In this document: piece after piece, positions 30,965 through 44,849 of the stretch
How positions within the stretch are numbered: the stretch's first letter is position 1
Layout of the letters: the number at the start of each line of letters is the position of its first letter
Assembly: GCA_001051155.2 (NCBI GenBank)
Contig: JYIP02000001.1
Coordinates: 4,650,001 to 4,714,000, forward strand
DNA from: Chrysoporthe austroafricana
Lineage: Eukaryota > Ascomycota > Sordariomycetes > Diaporthales > Cryphonectriaceae
DNA length: 64,000 nucleotides
Direction: 5' to 3'
Position numbers and translations under genes: made by a program
Notes under the pieces: generated by a model
What the model saw: only the letters and a program-made list of their open reading frames with translations
What the model was told of the DNA's origin: nothing
The model's database searches: none

Positions 30965-33900
30965 TCAAGAACGGTTTAGTATATACCCTTTTAAGCAATA
31001 CCGGAAATACGATAGCGCTTTAGATTTTATCCTTTTCTAGTAATTAAGCTTTATAAGAAAAAGTCCCAATTACTCTTACTAATAAGCAGTTTTAATAACA
31101 GAATATAGCTTTATACTAGTAACTCAAAAAAGTTAAAAACGAGATTATCCGCTTTAATGCCCTTTAGCAAGCTAAAGCTTTCAAGCTTGATAAGCTTAGG
31201 CCTTATAAAAGCATTCGAAAGGATTTTCAGGCCTTTTTGACTTAATTCAAGGCTTATTTCAAGCATTATAGCATTCAGTTCAGGATTACTTACGATAAGA
31301 TCGATTTCGCGGGAAATCGCCTTGAAAGAATAGCCTTTCAGTAATAAGAACTAACTTTCCGCAATTATTTGAATAACGGCAAGGAATTCCGTTCCGAAAA
31401 TACCAAGCGCATTTTCTAATGCTATGCTAATTTCGAATTAGCTCTTATAAAGATTTTCGGAAACCCGGACGAACGATATATTGCAATACGATAGTTTGAA
31501 ATATTACGATAAACTAATTCGGTTGCGAACTATATAGCCAAGTTCTGGCAAATTATTGCTTATTTAGATTATAAAAACGAGCTTTTTATAGATATTTATT
31601 ATACGAGATTCAAAAAAGAAATTAAGGACGAATTTTATAAGGAAAACCGACCCGAAAAACTTAATAAATTTATTAATAAAGCAGTCCGAATCAATAATCG
31701 ATTTTACGAATAATATTAATAATAATAGAAGAATTATAATAATGCTTTAAAATACTAATTTAATTTAAAGAAATGCAAGTTCTAATAGAAAATTCGGAAT
31801 AATATAGCCTATTTAAATACGATATATGCTAGACTTATAAAATTAAATACCCTGATATAGGAATAATATAAAGGAATTATTTATTATAATTGCAGCAAGA
31901 AAGGCTATATTGTATATAATTATTATTAAGAAAAGAAAAAACGAGATTGGAAATTAATTCTAGAAAAACAAATTAATATCGCTTAACGAAAGGAACCCAA
32001 TTAGCTAAGCAATAATATCTTACCGGAATAAGTAACGGACTTTAATTATAGCAATATAAGCTGGATAGCTTGCTATTAAGATTATTGCTTATTGCATTTC
32101 TCAGCAAAAAAAGATTTAAAATAATTCTTATATAAGCTTAAAGAATAAAAGCAATTCGCTATAAAAAGAAAAGGCTTTATTTACGATATAGCTATAAATA
32201 GCAGCAATTCCGACTATTCGAATAACTTTTTAGATATTAAAGAAGCAGATTTAAGAAGATTTTCCCGAAATTACTATTTTGAACGATAATAAGATATAAT
32301 AGTAAAAGATAAATTCGGTACCCAAAAAAAAAGAATATTTATACCCAATACTATATTTGAAAAAATAATTCTGCAAAATAAATAGCCGGATAACTTACTA
32401 ACTTTTATATAAGAAAAGAAGCTTAATATAGAAATAGAAGAAATAGTTTTTTAGCATAAAAAACAAAAATAATTAGAATAAAATAGCTGGATATTCAAAT
32501 ATACAAAAGTCGAATACTTTATTTATAAGCTTATATTATAGGAATTTTTCTAAAATATCCCGTTTCAGAATAGCGAATACAAATTTCAGGAAAACGGAAA
32601 GATTAATTATTTATACCCTTATTATTACAAACTTGCTTAGATATGCTATATTTATTATAATTGCTAAATATATTTTAACGAGAAAATTAAATATAATTGG
32701 TTCTTAATTAAAGAATAAAATTAATTAATTTAATCTATTATAGAATTCCGAAAAAAGAATAGAAAAGTTTTGCATATCGAAAATAATAATGCTTATATTG
32801 AATTACCCGATAATTATCTATAGAAATATATTCAAAAAAAAACGATATAGGAATAATGCTATATTAAAATATACTTTATTTATATACAAAACAAAATTAA
32901 AGAATAGTATTAACTATAAAAGGCTAAAAAAGCAAAGCAATATAGCTAGAGCTAAATACGAAAATTAGCAAAGCAAATAGCGAAAAAAGCTTAAAATACT
33001 CTAAAAAGGAAAGATTGCTTATAACGGGATAATAGCCGATTAGAACTATAAGGTCTTTATGCGCGATTACGAAAGAAAACAAGAAATATATTATATTAAA
33101 TATATATATTAACGGGCAACAATATAGTATACTTTTGGATAGCAGCGCATAAAGAAATTTCATCTTGCCAGAAATTATTAATAGAGAATAAATTCTCTGA
33201 ATGCAAAAGAAAGATCTTTATAAACTTAATATTATAGAAAGAAAAGCGGTTGCATATAATTTTGATATAATCGATATGGAAACTAATTACTTACTTATTT
33301 CGATCTAAAGCTTTATAATAGAAACTATTTTCGATATTACAGATATAGCATAATACGAATTGATTTTAAGAATACTATAGCTTAAAAAGCATAATTTTCA
33401 AATCGATTGAACTACTAGCTAGATTTTATAAAAACTAGCCGTATTTACTAAAAAAATTGCAATTAATAAAGAAGGGAAAGTCTTAATTATTAAGGATAAT
33501 ATCGGAAATATGCGTTCAAACAGGCTCCGATATACCTTTAAAGCAGATAAATTTGCCAGAAAATAAGAAAGAGTTACGAATATTTCGAACTTATAAATAC
33601 GGGTTAAGGATAAACTAGAAATTCAAACGATTAGCAATTAACGAAAAGATAATCTAGTACGGAATATTATAAAGCTATATAGATTATAGAATTATAAGGA
33701 AATACTACTTTAGAAATAATAGATATAGAAGGACTTTGAATAGAAATTTGGGATAATAAACAATAAGTACTTAAAACCTTTAGAGGTTAAGTTTCGAAAA
33801 TAATAATAAAAGGCAAGCGAAGCAAAATACGCTTAATAGTACTTTTTATTCTTCCAGATTTCAGAAAACGAAGAAAGACTATTACCAGAATTCAAAAACG

Positions 33901-36420
33901 TATCGAAAGAATACTATAAATTCAAGAAACTATAGCAAAAGAAATTTGATACCGGTTTATTAGAATATAACCCTTTTGACTATAAAATCCTATTAAAAGA
34001 AAAGACAAAACTATAAAATTACCTTATTTATAAGCTCGATTAAGCAAAGCTCGAAACTCTTAAGGAATATATCGATAAGAATTTAAAGAGAAGTTATATA
34101 CGGAAATTGCAATTATTCGCAAAATACTCGATTCTATTTATACTTAAGAAAAATGGCAAATTACAATTTTATATAAACTATCGATAGCTGAACGATATTA
34201 TAATTAAAAACTGCTATTTCTTATTTCTAATAGGAAAAATGCGAAATCGACTAATTGGAATAAATTAATTTATTACGCTCGATCTCAAAAAAGGATACTA
34301 TTATATCCGGATTAAGGAAGATAATATTTGGAAAATAGCATTCAGGATTTGCTACGGACATTTTGAATATATAATCTTACCTTTTGGACTAACTAATGCG
34401 CTTGTATTTTTCCAAGAGATAATTAATAATATCTTCCGCAAATACTTAAATATTATTATTATTATTTACTTTAATAATATCTTTATCTATTCAAGAAACC
34501 TTAAATTATATCGATAGCATATATAATAAGTATTGCAAATTTTGTAAGATAATAAGTTTTTAATTAAATTTAGCAAATATTATTTCTATTAGTAAAAAAT
34601 CAATTATTTCGGTTATATAATAGAATTAAGCAAGATTAATATATAGAAAAATAAAATTTAAGCAATAAAAGAATAGTTTATATTAGAAAAAACTAAAGAA
34701 ATTAAAGCATTCTTTAATTATACTAACTTTTATCGATAATTTATTCGAGATTATAGCAAAATTATATGCCCTTTTACGAACTTTACGAAAAAGGATCGGA
34801 AATTCGAATAGATATTAGAAATATAAAAAGCATTCGATAAAATCAAAAAACGAATTATATCAGAACCAATACTTTACGAAACAAACTCGAATAAACTATT
34901 TGAAATCGAAACCGATATATCAGATTATACACTTAGCGGATAATTAAGCTAATAAGACAATCAAAAATATCTTAGGATTATAAGCAATTTTTCGAAAAAA
35001 TTGAATAGCCCGGAACTCAATTATAGCATTCCAAACAAAGAATTAATAGCAATTATAAAAATATTTGAAAAATAGCAATACTATTTGATCGGAGCAAAAT
35101 ATTAAATTATAATGCATTCTGATTACAAAAATCTAATAATATTCATAATAATAAAAGTCTTGAATAAATAATAAATCAGATAAGCAGAATTCTTTTTACA
35201 ATTCGACTTAAAAATCGTTTATTGCAAAAGATTAGAAAATAGCAAAGCAAACGCATTTAGCAAATAATTAAATTACTAAAATACGAAACTTAAGGAATTC
35301 CAGAATATTTTCCGGCAAAATAAGAACGGCAACTTTGTAAACGAAGCTAAGGAATTTAATATAATTATCAGAATTTCCAATAATAGAAAGAAACCAGAAA
35401 ATATAATAATAGAAAAATAGGACGAATATATCAAATATATATATAATATATTCGTATATAGCTATTAAGGAATCAGGGCTATATATAAAAGAATTAAAAG
35501 ATATTAGAATTTTCTAGAATTAAGGAAAAGAATCGAAACTATCTTATGAGAATATAATAGCTATAAGAAAAATAAAATCGAATATTATAAGCCTTATAGA
35601 TTATTCCAATCGTTCTTAATCCTAAAAGCAATTTAGTAATCTATTAGCTAGGATTTTATTATTAAATTACTTCTCTTATAAAAACCCTTAATTAAAGTGC
35701 AATATAATAACATTCTAATAGTAATTTGCAAACTAAGCAAGTACGTTTACTTCTTCCTTTATAAAGAAAGCAGCATAGCAGAAAATCTCGCATATATACT
35801 TTTCAGAATAATTATAGCCAATTATAGCATGCTTAAAGAAATTATTTCCAATAAAGATAAAAAATTCGTATTAAATTTCTAGACTTTATTAATAAAACTA
35901 TTCGGAATATAATAAAAGATATTTATAGCATTTTACTTATAAACGGATAAATAAACGGAATAAATAAACCAGATTATTAAGCAATATTTACGATATTATA
36001 TAAATTACGAATAAAATAACTGAATCGATTTGCTATTTTTAATACAATTCGCATATAATAGCGCAAATATAAGTATAATAAAGAAATTACTATTTTACGC
36101 ATTTTATAGCTATAACTTGACAGCTTATTATAATGAATTATTAAAAGCAAATGCAAAAGTAATAGAAAAACGGATCCGAAAAATTAGAAAAATCCAAAAA
36201 GAATTTCGGGAAGAATTAAAGTTTATATAAGAAAGAATAACGAAATACGCTAATTCCAAAAAGATTGAAAGACTAATCTTATAAGAAAAGGATAAAGTTT
36301 ATTTTATTCGGCAAAAAGAATATATCAGAACGATAAGATCTTCTTACTCGCTAAATTATAAGAAGCTTAGCCCGTTTAGGATTTTAAAGAAAATCTTAAA
36401 TATTAATTTTGAATTATAAT
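30965..36420 (+). pseudogene. E1 gag-pol, RIP-inactivated
   Basis: Gag is readable from about 30965, with TYDKIDFAGNRLERIAFQ and LTFRNYLNN, ending in a degraded CCHC zinc knuckle near 31880-31945. The protease motif reads LLDSSAQRNFI near 33130-33170. Reverse transcriptase is seen around 34080-34560, with PILFILKKN-like, DLKKGYYYIRI and ILPFGLTNA. The active-site box is IIIYFNN (YxDD mutated by RIP). RNase H follows near 34880-35300 and integrase to 36420, with LIQFAYNSANISI. Most in-frame stops are TAG or TAA in place of Gln or Trp codons. It is not functional. Confidence 0.8.
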
Positions 36421-36429
36421 AGTATACGT

Positions 36430-39350
36430 ACTGAAATATATTATAAAGCATAGTTTTCTTAAAAAAATAAACTATGCTAAAAGCATATTAGAGCATTATA
36501 TAAGCCTCTTAGTAAAAATATAGCATTTACTTAATAAATTCATTATATATTTATTAAAAGATTTATTATAGATTTATTAAACGAATCTATTATAAATTTA
36601 CTATATTTATAAGTTTTGCTATTAATTGTCGGCCTTTTATAACCTTTATCTATAAAGAAAGCTAATAGTTAAAGACATTTTGAATAGCGGTAATATAATA
36701 TAGTAAGACTCTAAGTTATACGGCAAAGAAAAATACGATAGTACTATTAAATAAAAGAGATTATATAGAAAATAATAATCGTTTTATAAAGCTGACTTAT
36801 GCTAAAGTCCTAATAAGTAAATATGCTTATGCCGGGAATTTGAATGACAAATATGCTTATATTAAAGACTTAAAAGAAAACCTGCTTACGCTAGGAGCTT
36901 AGAATTGATTTTCTATTATAACCGGTTTATATTTAAAGTAAATAAATATATATAATATTTGTATATAATAAGGCTAGCCGATATTTAAGTATATTTCAAT
37001 AATGCTTAATCGTATTTATTATTAAAATATTTAGTATAAATATAATTAAAAATTAAAATTGCTTATAAATATTAATGGAAAATATAGCTTTCAGATAATA
37101 GAGTATTAAGTAAATATAATAATAGTAAATATAAAATAAAATTATAATAGAATATATCAGTATGCAAAGTTAATAATCGCGTATAGTTATTATATAGCAA
37201 TATTATAATTAGTTTTTAATATAAATAGCCAAATTTATAAATTATTAGAAAAAAGCAATATTATATACTGCTAATAAAGTTATATCGATAAATAATAGCT
37301 ATATTTACTAGTTAAAAATAATCTCTTAAGCTTTAGCAATAATTTCAAAATTTAATAAGTTACAAGAAAATATAATAAACAGTTCTTCTTTTCCGATATA
37401 ATTGCAAAAGTCGGTATAATTATAAATATCAAGCTGCAAAATCTTAATTAGCTTATACGCTTGGATATAGGATTTAAAGCTTATTATGCGATTTTGGTAT
37501 TGCAAGAACCGGGCAGCATTAAAGTAGTTCTTATTTTCGTTAGCTTATTTCTGAAAAATAGCATTAAAATCGTAATTCATATCGTTTTTAATAAAAACGA
37601 TCTTAATAGCCTTAAAATCGTATTCGAAACGGAAAATTTAGTTTATAATAAAATGCAAGCCCGACCGGTTAAATAAAATAATAAAATCGAAATCGCAAAG
37701 CTAAATAACGAATTCGTATATATATTCTTTTATAGTAAAAGAGAAGAAGTATTAAATACAATTATCGTAAATTCCGATAATACCGAACTTAATATTATTA
37801 TAAACGGCAAAGCTATTAATAATATAAAGACAGTTAATACTAAAATTGCTTTTCCAAATAAAATTATAGTATATATATTCCTTGGATATATAAAAGGCTA
37901 GCATACCGTAATATATTGCGATTTCGGCTTTAATAGCTTTAAATTTGGGATTATATTTAATAAATAAAGCAGGGATAATGCAAAGCATAGCTTATAAGGG
38001 CAAAATGCTATTAATATTAGTTCGGGAAGCTTTGCTTAATATAGCTAATAAGCTAGCTATATTCAGTAAATTATTTTCGGTTAAGTCGATAATATCGTTT
38101 ATAATTCGATAGCGTTTAGCTAGCATTATGAAATTTCGTTCTATTATAGCAAATAGGCTTAAATTAGCGACTAGTATAATAAGTTCGGGAATTTTAAACT
38201 TAGCTAAAACTGGCTTAATATTTTTAGCTATTTTCTTTCAAGCAGCAAAGGCTATATTACGATTATATTTGTAAACTATAATAACTTTTGCTATATTAAC
38301 TATATAACGTATAGCATTTACTTCCTTTTTAATAAGATTGCTATAATTGCTTAAAATTATTTATTTAGCTTTATCTTTAATATAATAATTATACTTATTT
38401 CGTAAGCGATTATCTTTCGATATTATAATAAGAAATAGAATGCAATAAGCTATTAATAGAATATATAAAGCAAGGATAAAATTATAAATAATAAATGAAT
38501 TCGAAATAAATTCAAATAATATTTCTTTAATAAAGTTATCCGTTAATTTATCGTTTATATTTTTGCTCGTAATAGCATTCGCGCCGGTAAAAGTACTTGG
38601 ATAAAGCTTTTATCTTTCGTAAATAGAGCTAGAACGGTTAATTTACGATAGCATAAAGTATTATAAAATAAACTTTTAAGCTTCTTTAATAATTAGCAGC
38701 CGATTAATATTGCTATTATTTAATTTAATATTAAGGATATAGATATTATATTCGATTTTTTAATTTATTATATTAATATAACCTTTACTAATTAGCGCTT
38801 AACAAAAGGTTATTATATAAGCTTTTTAATAGCAAAAGAAATCGCTTAAGTAGTTTTTCGTTATATAAATATTATAATAGAAATAGCTTTCGCTATTATA
38901 TAAATATATAGCTTACTAATATTCTTTTAAGGAAAGGCGGTCTTTAAGCAATGCTTTATAAATATATTTAGCATATTATATAATTTTGCTTTTTCGGCAA
39001 ATTTTGGAAAATTCTTTTTAGAATATAAAATATAATACCGTATAGAAATTAAATATAATTAAACATATTATTTCTTATTAATCTTAATCTTATAGCAAAG
39101 CATTTACAGAAAAATACAATTTGATAATCGTATAATATATTTTGGTTTTAATAATATTAATAGCCTTATTAGTACGATCTTTATAGATTTACGGAAATTT
39201 AATAGAATAAAACGAAATTGATAATAATATTAGCTTAATATTCAAAAATAATATTCAAAAATATAATAAAAAGTAATAATAATAGAATAATACGGCTAGC
39301 TATAATAAGTAAATAAAGATAATAATCGTAAGTATATTAATAAGAAAAGG
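36430..39350. other. Unresolved AT-rich, RIP-degraded repeat sequence
   Basis: Between the end of E1's pol and the integrase end of E5. Protein-like fragments occur on both strands (plus-strand 37461-37676 has QEPGSIKVVLIFVSLFLKN) but I cannot assign them. It probably contains the 3' untranslated region and LTR of E5 and perhaps one more degraded element. Confidence 0.4.
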
Positions 39351-39899
39351 AAAATAAAGTAAATTTATTAATAATTTACGAAATAATAGCCTTTTATATT
39401 TGCTAAAAATTCATTTGCTTTACTTAATGGTCGCCTTTACTTTAATGCGCGCTTATTGCATTACGAATTCTTTCAATCTCTTAAAGCAAATAGATTAATT
39501 TACTCTAATATACTTTCTATTCGCAAGTTGCGCTTTAGCTTACTTTGTTTTCATAAGGCAATTACGATAATATCTCTCGATTCAGAGATTTCTTCCGCTA
39601 ATAGCCGCTTTCGCTTTGCTCTTTCCTGCAATTCGGCTATAGTTTCGTATTTCTATTCGAAATTATATATTATTTTATCCGCATTTAAAGCATTATAAGG
39701 CATTTATATATTATAATAGCTAAAGTAATTTATTTTTTTTATTAAATATTCAATTCTGCGCGAATTATATTTATATTTTCGTTTATAATAATTAATTATC
39801 TTTTTTAGCTCGTAATATTAATAATTTTCTTAATATTTTTCGGTATTCGGATCTTTTAATATATTTATTGGGTTTTAATATATAAGGTTATATTTATAG

Positions 39900-41934
39900 A
39901 GGTCTATTTTAAGAAAGTTTATAAGCTTTAATTATATTATTGAAATTATTGGATAGATATTTATATAGAAAACTAATTTCAATTTATATATTAAATTTTC
40001 TATTTTTCGAATAATTTAGAAAAATCTTATCCTTTATTATAAAAATTTCAGAAATAAGTTATTTGGCAATAAATATTTATAGCTTAAACGAATATATATT
40101 TAATTATTTAATTCGAAAACTATTTAGCAATAATGCTTATTATATTGCAATTTGGCTGCTATTTGCGTTTTAATAATGAAAAATTAAGCTTTTTTCTAAA
40201 AGATTTCCTTTATTAAAAATATTATATTTTTTATTTATTAGCCCGATAATAAATTAAATCCGAATAATATTTAGCTAACTAAATATTTTATAGCTCGATT
40301 ATATATATTATTCAAATTAAATTATAATATTAATATTATTTCGGTTTATTTTGCATTAAAATAAGCGATTATAAAATGCTAAATTATTATTTTAATTATT
40401 TAATTCTTTATTTCAGATTGCTTATCCGTTTGCGAATGCGAGGCAGTAAAATAAGCAAGTTTCGTTCCGATAGCTTTCTATAAATATTTCCAGAATTCCG
40501 ATAAGAATTTCGAATTTTTATTTGAGATAATCCTTTTAAGTATTCCTTAGCTAATAATATAAAATATTTATAAAATAAGAATTGCTTAATCTGCTATAAT
40601 ATATATTATATTATTTAATATAATAATTATAGCTTTGAAATACTTATCCGTAATTATAAGAAATATATCCAAAAATAGCATTTTAGCTAAAGCTTATATA
40701 GTATTTATAAATAATATTATCGGTAATCTTATAATAAAATCTATAATAATAATATAGAATAAGATTAATAAAGATAATATAAATTGTATTTCCTTTAAAA
40801 GTTATTATAAATTATTTTTATTTTCGTTATAAGCTCGATATATCGATATATAATTGCGTATTTTAATATAGCAATATCTGATAACGAATTAATTTATTAA
40901 ATCGTATTATATGCAATTTATACCGAAATAATATTTTCTATTATAAGCTTCTTTAATGAAATTTAATGCTATTTTATTCGGAATATATAATTATTATTTC
41001 CTGTAATAATCCTTAAGAAATAATAAGCTATTATAATTTAATATAAAAAGTAATCGGGCAATTTTATTTGAATCTTTTAATTATTCAATTATTTTGGACT
41101 ATAAGGAATATTTTTCGTATACTTTCTTAATATGCCCTTTCATTTCGCTATTTATAGATATTTTATTAAGAATTTAAATAAATTCGTTTTCTTATATCTT
41201 ATTTAAAACGCTTTTATTATTAATAGGTTTTTGAATAAATAGTAATCTTAATATAGCATTTGCGAGAATATTCGATTTTTTCAATATATAATATGCTTTT
41301 AAATCGAATTAGCTTAAATATTCCGAAATAAAAATTAACCGCATATTTGCTTTAATTTTGTTTATTATATTTATAAATAACGAATAAATAATGCTAACCG
41401 TTATTATATAATTAATAAAGATATAAATTAATTTGGTTTAATTCGATTTTATTATTATTTGCAATTTTCGTATTAGCTATATTAAATAAGCTATTTCTAA
41501 TTCTATAAGCTAGTATTTTCGTTCTGCTTTATTAATTATTTTGCTTAAATAGAGAATTAATTATACGGCTATATTTGCTATTAGCGATATTTTATTCTAT
41601 ATATAATCGTTTGCTAATTGGAAAATAATATTTAAGAACTTTATTTCTTTAAATGCATTTAGCTAAATAAAAAGAAATTTATTTGGAATATAATAAAATA
41701 AAGTATTTTTAGCTTCTAAAGCTATTTTGAAATTATAAAAACTATTGATTTCGTTTAATATTGAATCGAAAATAGCTTGCGTAATATAATTTCGTTATTT
41801 TATACTTGAAAGTAAACGGTTCGATTAGCAAGCTTCGCTTAATATTCTAATTTTCCTTTTCTGAAATAAGTTAATTCTATAATTGTATTTAAGAATTAAA
41901 TAGCGTAAATATCTTGTAAATCCAATAAACCTTT
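39900..41934 (-). pseudogene. E5 pol, RNase H and integrase portion, RIP-inactivated
   Basis: Reading down from 41934 on the minus strand, the RNase H region precedes the integrase zinc-binding region, then the catalytic core. The core retains LPIILF, SNKNSKFLSEF and TASHSQTDKQSE, the equivalents of the D,D(35)E block and the HPQTDGQ motif. Many stops and A/T-rich codons show RIP. The fragment ends at the target-site duplication where E2 is inserted. Confidence 0.6.
41930..41934. repeat. Target-site duplication of E2, left copy (ccttt)
   Basis: ccttt directly precedes the E2 5' LTR and is repeated exactly at 61860-61864 after the 3' LTR. Confidence 0.85.
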
Positions 41935-42365
41935 TATTATAACCCGATAAGGAACTAGGGTTGCAATAAGGGAATCCGACCTTCAAGCGCCCAGCCCCTT
42001 CCTATTCAGAAAAACCCCGAAAACTACTAACCCAGGGTTAGGGTTAGATAAGATAAGGATTACCAACTCATTTAATAATCCGATAAGCCTGGATTACTGG
42101 ATTATCTAGCGAGCCAGTAATCCAAGGTTGAAAAGCTGGATATATAAAGACTGAATATCTATTAGATAGATTGCTATAGCTTTTCAGTCGTAAATCTAAA
42201 TATCAATTGGCCCTTATTATTGATAGCTATACCGGCATATAAATATTGCAAAATACCTATTTAAGCTATATTTCCGGTATTTAAAGATTTATTTAATACC
42301 GTTTTTGCTAGCATAAACCCTTTAACCCTATAGTCTATTTTAAGATTGCTATAGCGTTTATAATA
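41935..42365 (+). repeat. 5' LTR of E2 (431 bp)
   Basis: Starts tattataacccgataagg and ends gcgtttataata. It has the same length and near-identical layout to 61429-61859. It contains a perfect inverted repeat, ggattactgg (42091-42100) with ccagtaatcc (42114-42123), upstream of a tatataaag TATA-like box near 42140. Confidence 0.85.
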
Positions 42366-42374
42366 TTTTTACGA

Positions 42375-44400
42375 TTCTTATTCAAAAACGGTTTAGTATA
42401 TACCCTTTTAAGCAATACCGGAAATATAATAGCGCTTTAAATTCCGTTTTCTTCTAGCAATTAAGCTTTTCAGGACGAAGCCCTAACTATCTTTACTAAC
42501 GAATAATTCCAGCAATAAAATATAGCTTTATACTAGTAGTTTGAGGAAGTTAAGAACGAGGTTCTCTGCTTTAACGCTTTCTAGCAAAGCAAAGCTTTTA
42601 AGCTCGATAAGCCTAGGCTTTATAAAGGCATTTAAGAAAACTTCCAAGCCTTCTTAACCCAACTTAAGGCCTATTTCAAACATTACGGCGCTCAATTCAG
42701 AACTACTTATAACAAAATCGACTTTGCAGGAAATCGCTTTGAAAGGATAGCCTTTTAGTAATAGGAACTAACTTTCCGAAATTATTTAAATAATAGCGAA
42801 GATTTCCGTTCTGAAAATATTAAGCGCGTTTTTCAGCGCTATATTAATTTCGAATTAGCCCTTATTAAGACTTTTGAAAACCCGGATAAGAAACGTATTA
42901 TAATACGATAATTGGAAGTATTCCGATAAACTAGCTTAGCTGCGAATTATACGGCTAAGTTCAAATAGATTATAGCTTATTTGGATTACGAAAATAAACC
43001 CTTTATGGATACTTATTACGCAAGGCTTAAAGAAAAAATTAAGGACGAATTCTATAAGGAAAACTGGCTTAAAGAATTCAGTAAGTTTATTAATAAAACA
43101 GTCCATATCGATAACCGACTTTACGAATAGCGCTAGCAATAATAGAAAAACTATAATAGCATTTCAAAATATTAACTTAATTCAGAAAAGCGCAAATTCT
43201 AATAGAAAATCCGGAATAATACGGCTTATTCAAATACGATATATACTAAACTTATAAAATTAAATACTTTAATACGGAAGCAATGCAAGGGAACTATTTA
43301 TTACAATTGCAATAAGAAAGGCCATATCGTATGCAATTGCTATTAAGAAAAGAAAAAACGAAATTGGAAATTAATCTTAGAAAAATAGGTTAATATCGCT
43401 TAATAATAGGAATCCAATCAGCTAAATAATAATATCCTATAGGAACAAATAATAAACCCTAATTATAATAGCATAAGCTGGACAGCTTATTACTAAGATT
43501 ATTGCTTATTATATTTTTTAGCAAAGGAAAGTTTAGGATAATTTTTATGCAAGCCTAAAGGATAAAAGCAACTCGCTATAAGGAGAAAAGGCCCGATTTA
43601 TAACGCGGCTATAAATAGCAGCGATTCCGACTATTCAAGCAACCCTTTCAATATTAAAGAAAAAGATTTGGGAAGGTTCCCTCTCGATTACTACTTCGAA
43701 TGGCGATAGAGCGCAATAGTAGAAGAGGAACTCGGCATTCAAGAAAGGAATATTTCTGTACTTAGCGCTATATTTAAAGAAACAATCTTACAAGACAAAT
43801 AGCTAAATAACCTACTTACCTTTATTTTTAAAGAAGGATCAGAAGAACTTAGCATCCTAGAAATAAGATAGCTATAACAGAAATACAATAGCTAAATAAT
43901 TAAATATACGAAAATCGAATACTTAGTTTATAAGCTTACGCTATAAGAACTTTTCTAAAGCATCCCATTCCAGAATAGCAAATACAGACCTTAAAAAGAC
44001 GGAAGGATCAGTTACTTATACCCTTATTATTACAAACTTGCTTAATTATATTATATTTATTATAATTGCCAGATATATTTTAACGAGAAAGTTAAATACA
44101 ATTAGTTCTCAATTAGAGAATAGAATTAATTGATTTAACCTATTATAGAATCCCGAAAAAAATACAGAAAAGTCTTGCATATCGAAAACAATAATGCTTA
44201 TATAGGACTACCCGACAATTATCTATAGAAATGCGTTTAAAGAAGAACGATATAAGAGCAGTGCTACATTATAGCATATTCCGTTTATATATAAGATAAA
44301 GCTAAAGAATAATATCGATTGCAAAAGGTTGAAAAGGCGAGGCAGTACGGCTAAAACCAAATACGAAAATTAGCAAGGCAAGTAGCGAAAGAAGCTTAGA
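42375..44400 (+). pseudogene. E2 gag and start of pol, RIP-inactivated
   Basis: Readable gag homologous to that of E1, including TYNKIDFAGNRFERIAFQ, with a recognisable zinc knuckle near 43300-43345 (a CxxC-like start and RIP-changed third and fourth ligands). It continues into the spacer before protease, where E3 is inserted at 44400. Less diverged than E1 in several stretches. Confidence 0.75.
44396..44400. repeat. Target-site duplication of E3, left copy (ttaga)
   Basis: ttaga precedes the E3 5' LTR; the right copy at 57040-57044 is tcaga, differing by one C/T change of the RIP type. Confidence 0.7.
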
Positions 44401-44842
44401 TGTTATAAACTAACATACAGAACCAGGGTGCAGCACCTAAGCTACCCAAAACGGCCCATTTAGTGCTACAAGTTTCAGGCTTAGCTGCAAAACCTAATAA
44501 ATGCTTATATAAGCAAGGGTTAAGGATAAATAAGATAAGGATTATTGGATTATCAAGTAAGCCGGTAAGCTAGGCTTACTAGCTTACTTAATAAGCCAGT
44601 AATCCCATACTAAAAAGCTAGATATATAAGGACTAGATATTTACTAAATAAATAGCAATAGCTTTTCAATTATCAATCTAAATATCAATCGGACCTTACT
44701 ATTAATAGCTGTTTTAAGCTTATAAATATTGCAATACTTAATAACTTGTTCCGATATTCAAAGCAGTATCTGATATCGCTCTTGCTAGTATAAACCCTTT
44801 TGACTTTACAGTTATTTCAGGATTATTGCAGCATTTATAACA
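44401..44842 (+). repeat. 5' LTR of E3 (442 bp)
   Basis: Starts tgttataaactaacatacag and ends gcatttataaca, both ends unmutated by RIP. It contains nested inverted repeats: ggattattgg/ccagtaatcc (44539-44605), aagtaagc/gcttactt (44555-44589) and gtaagc-tag-gcttac (44565-44579). A TATA-like gatatataag lies just downstream at 44621. Confidence 0.88.
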
Positions 44843-44849
44843 TTTTGAT

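Larger units (their letters stand above)
30507..36420 (+). mobile_element. E1: Ty3/gypsy chromovirus-type retrotransposon, interrupted
   Basis: Begins with a 5' LTR and carries gag and pol on the plus strand. The pol frame stops matching at about 36420, inside the region just after integrase, where another sequence begins. Alignment by eye with E3 shows E1's frame continuing to reading INFEL and then being lost. The 3' end and 3' LTR are not in the window, consistent with interruption by E5. E1 itself sits in the Fot1-like transposon; the 5 bases before the LTR are ttagt. Confidence 0.8.
36421..41934 (-). mobile_element. E5 (left part): reverse-oriented gypsy element of a second family
   Basis: On the minus strand, from 41934 down to about 39900, a gypsy RNase H and integrase can be read. 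Motifs include GHIKKVYEKYS, DFIIRLPIILF, SNKNSKFLSEF and TASHSQTDKQSEI. Below about 39900 a coiled-coil-like segment follows to about 39456. The upstream half of the element, containing reverse transcriptase, is found at 61865-64000 on the far side of E2, with which it shares the target-site duplication ccttt. This family differs from E1-E4 in sequence. The left boundary at about 36421 is where E1 stops matching; I could not define E5's own LTR. Confidence 0.65.
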
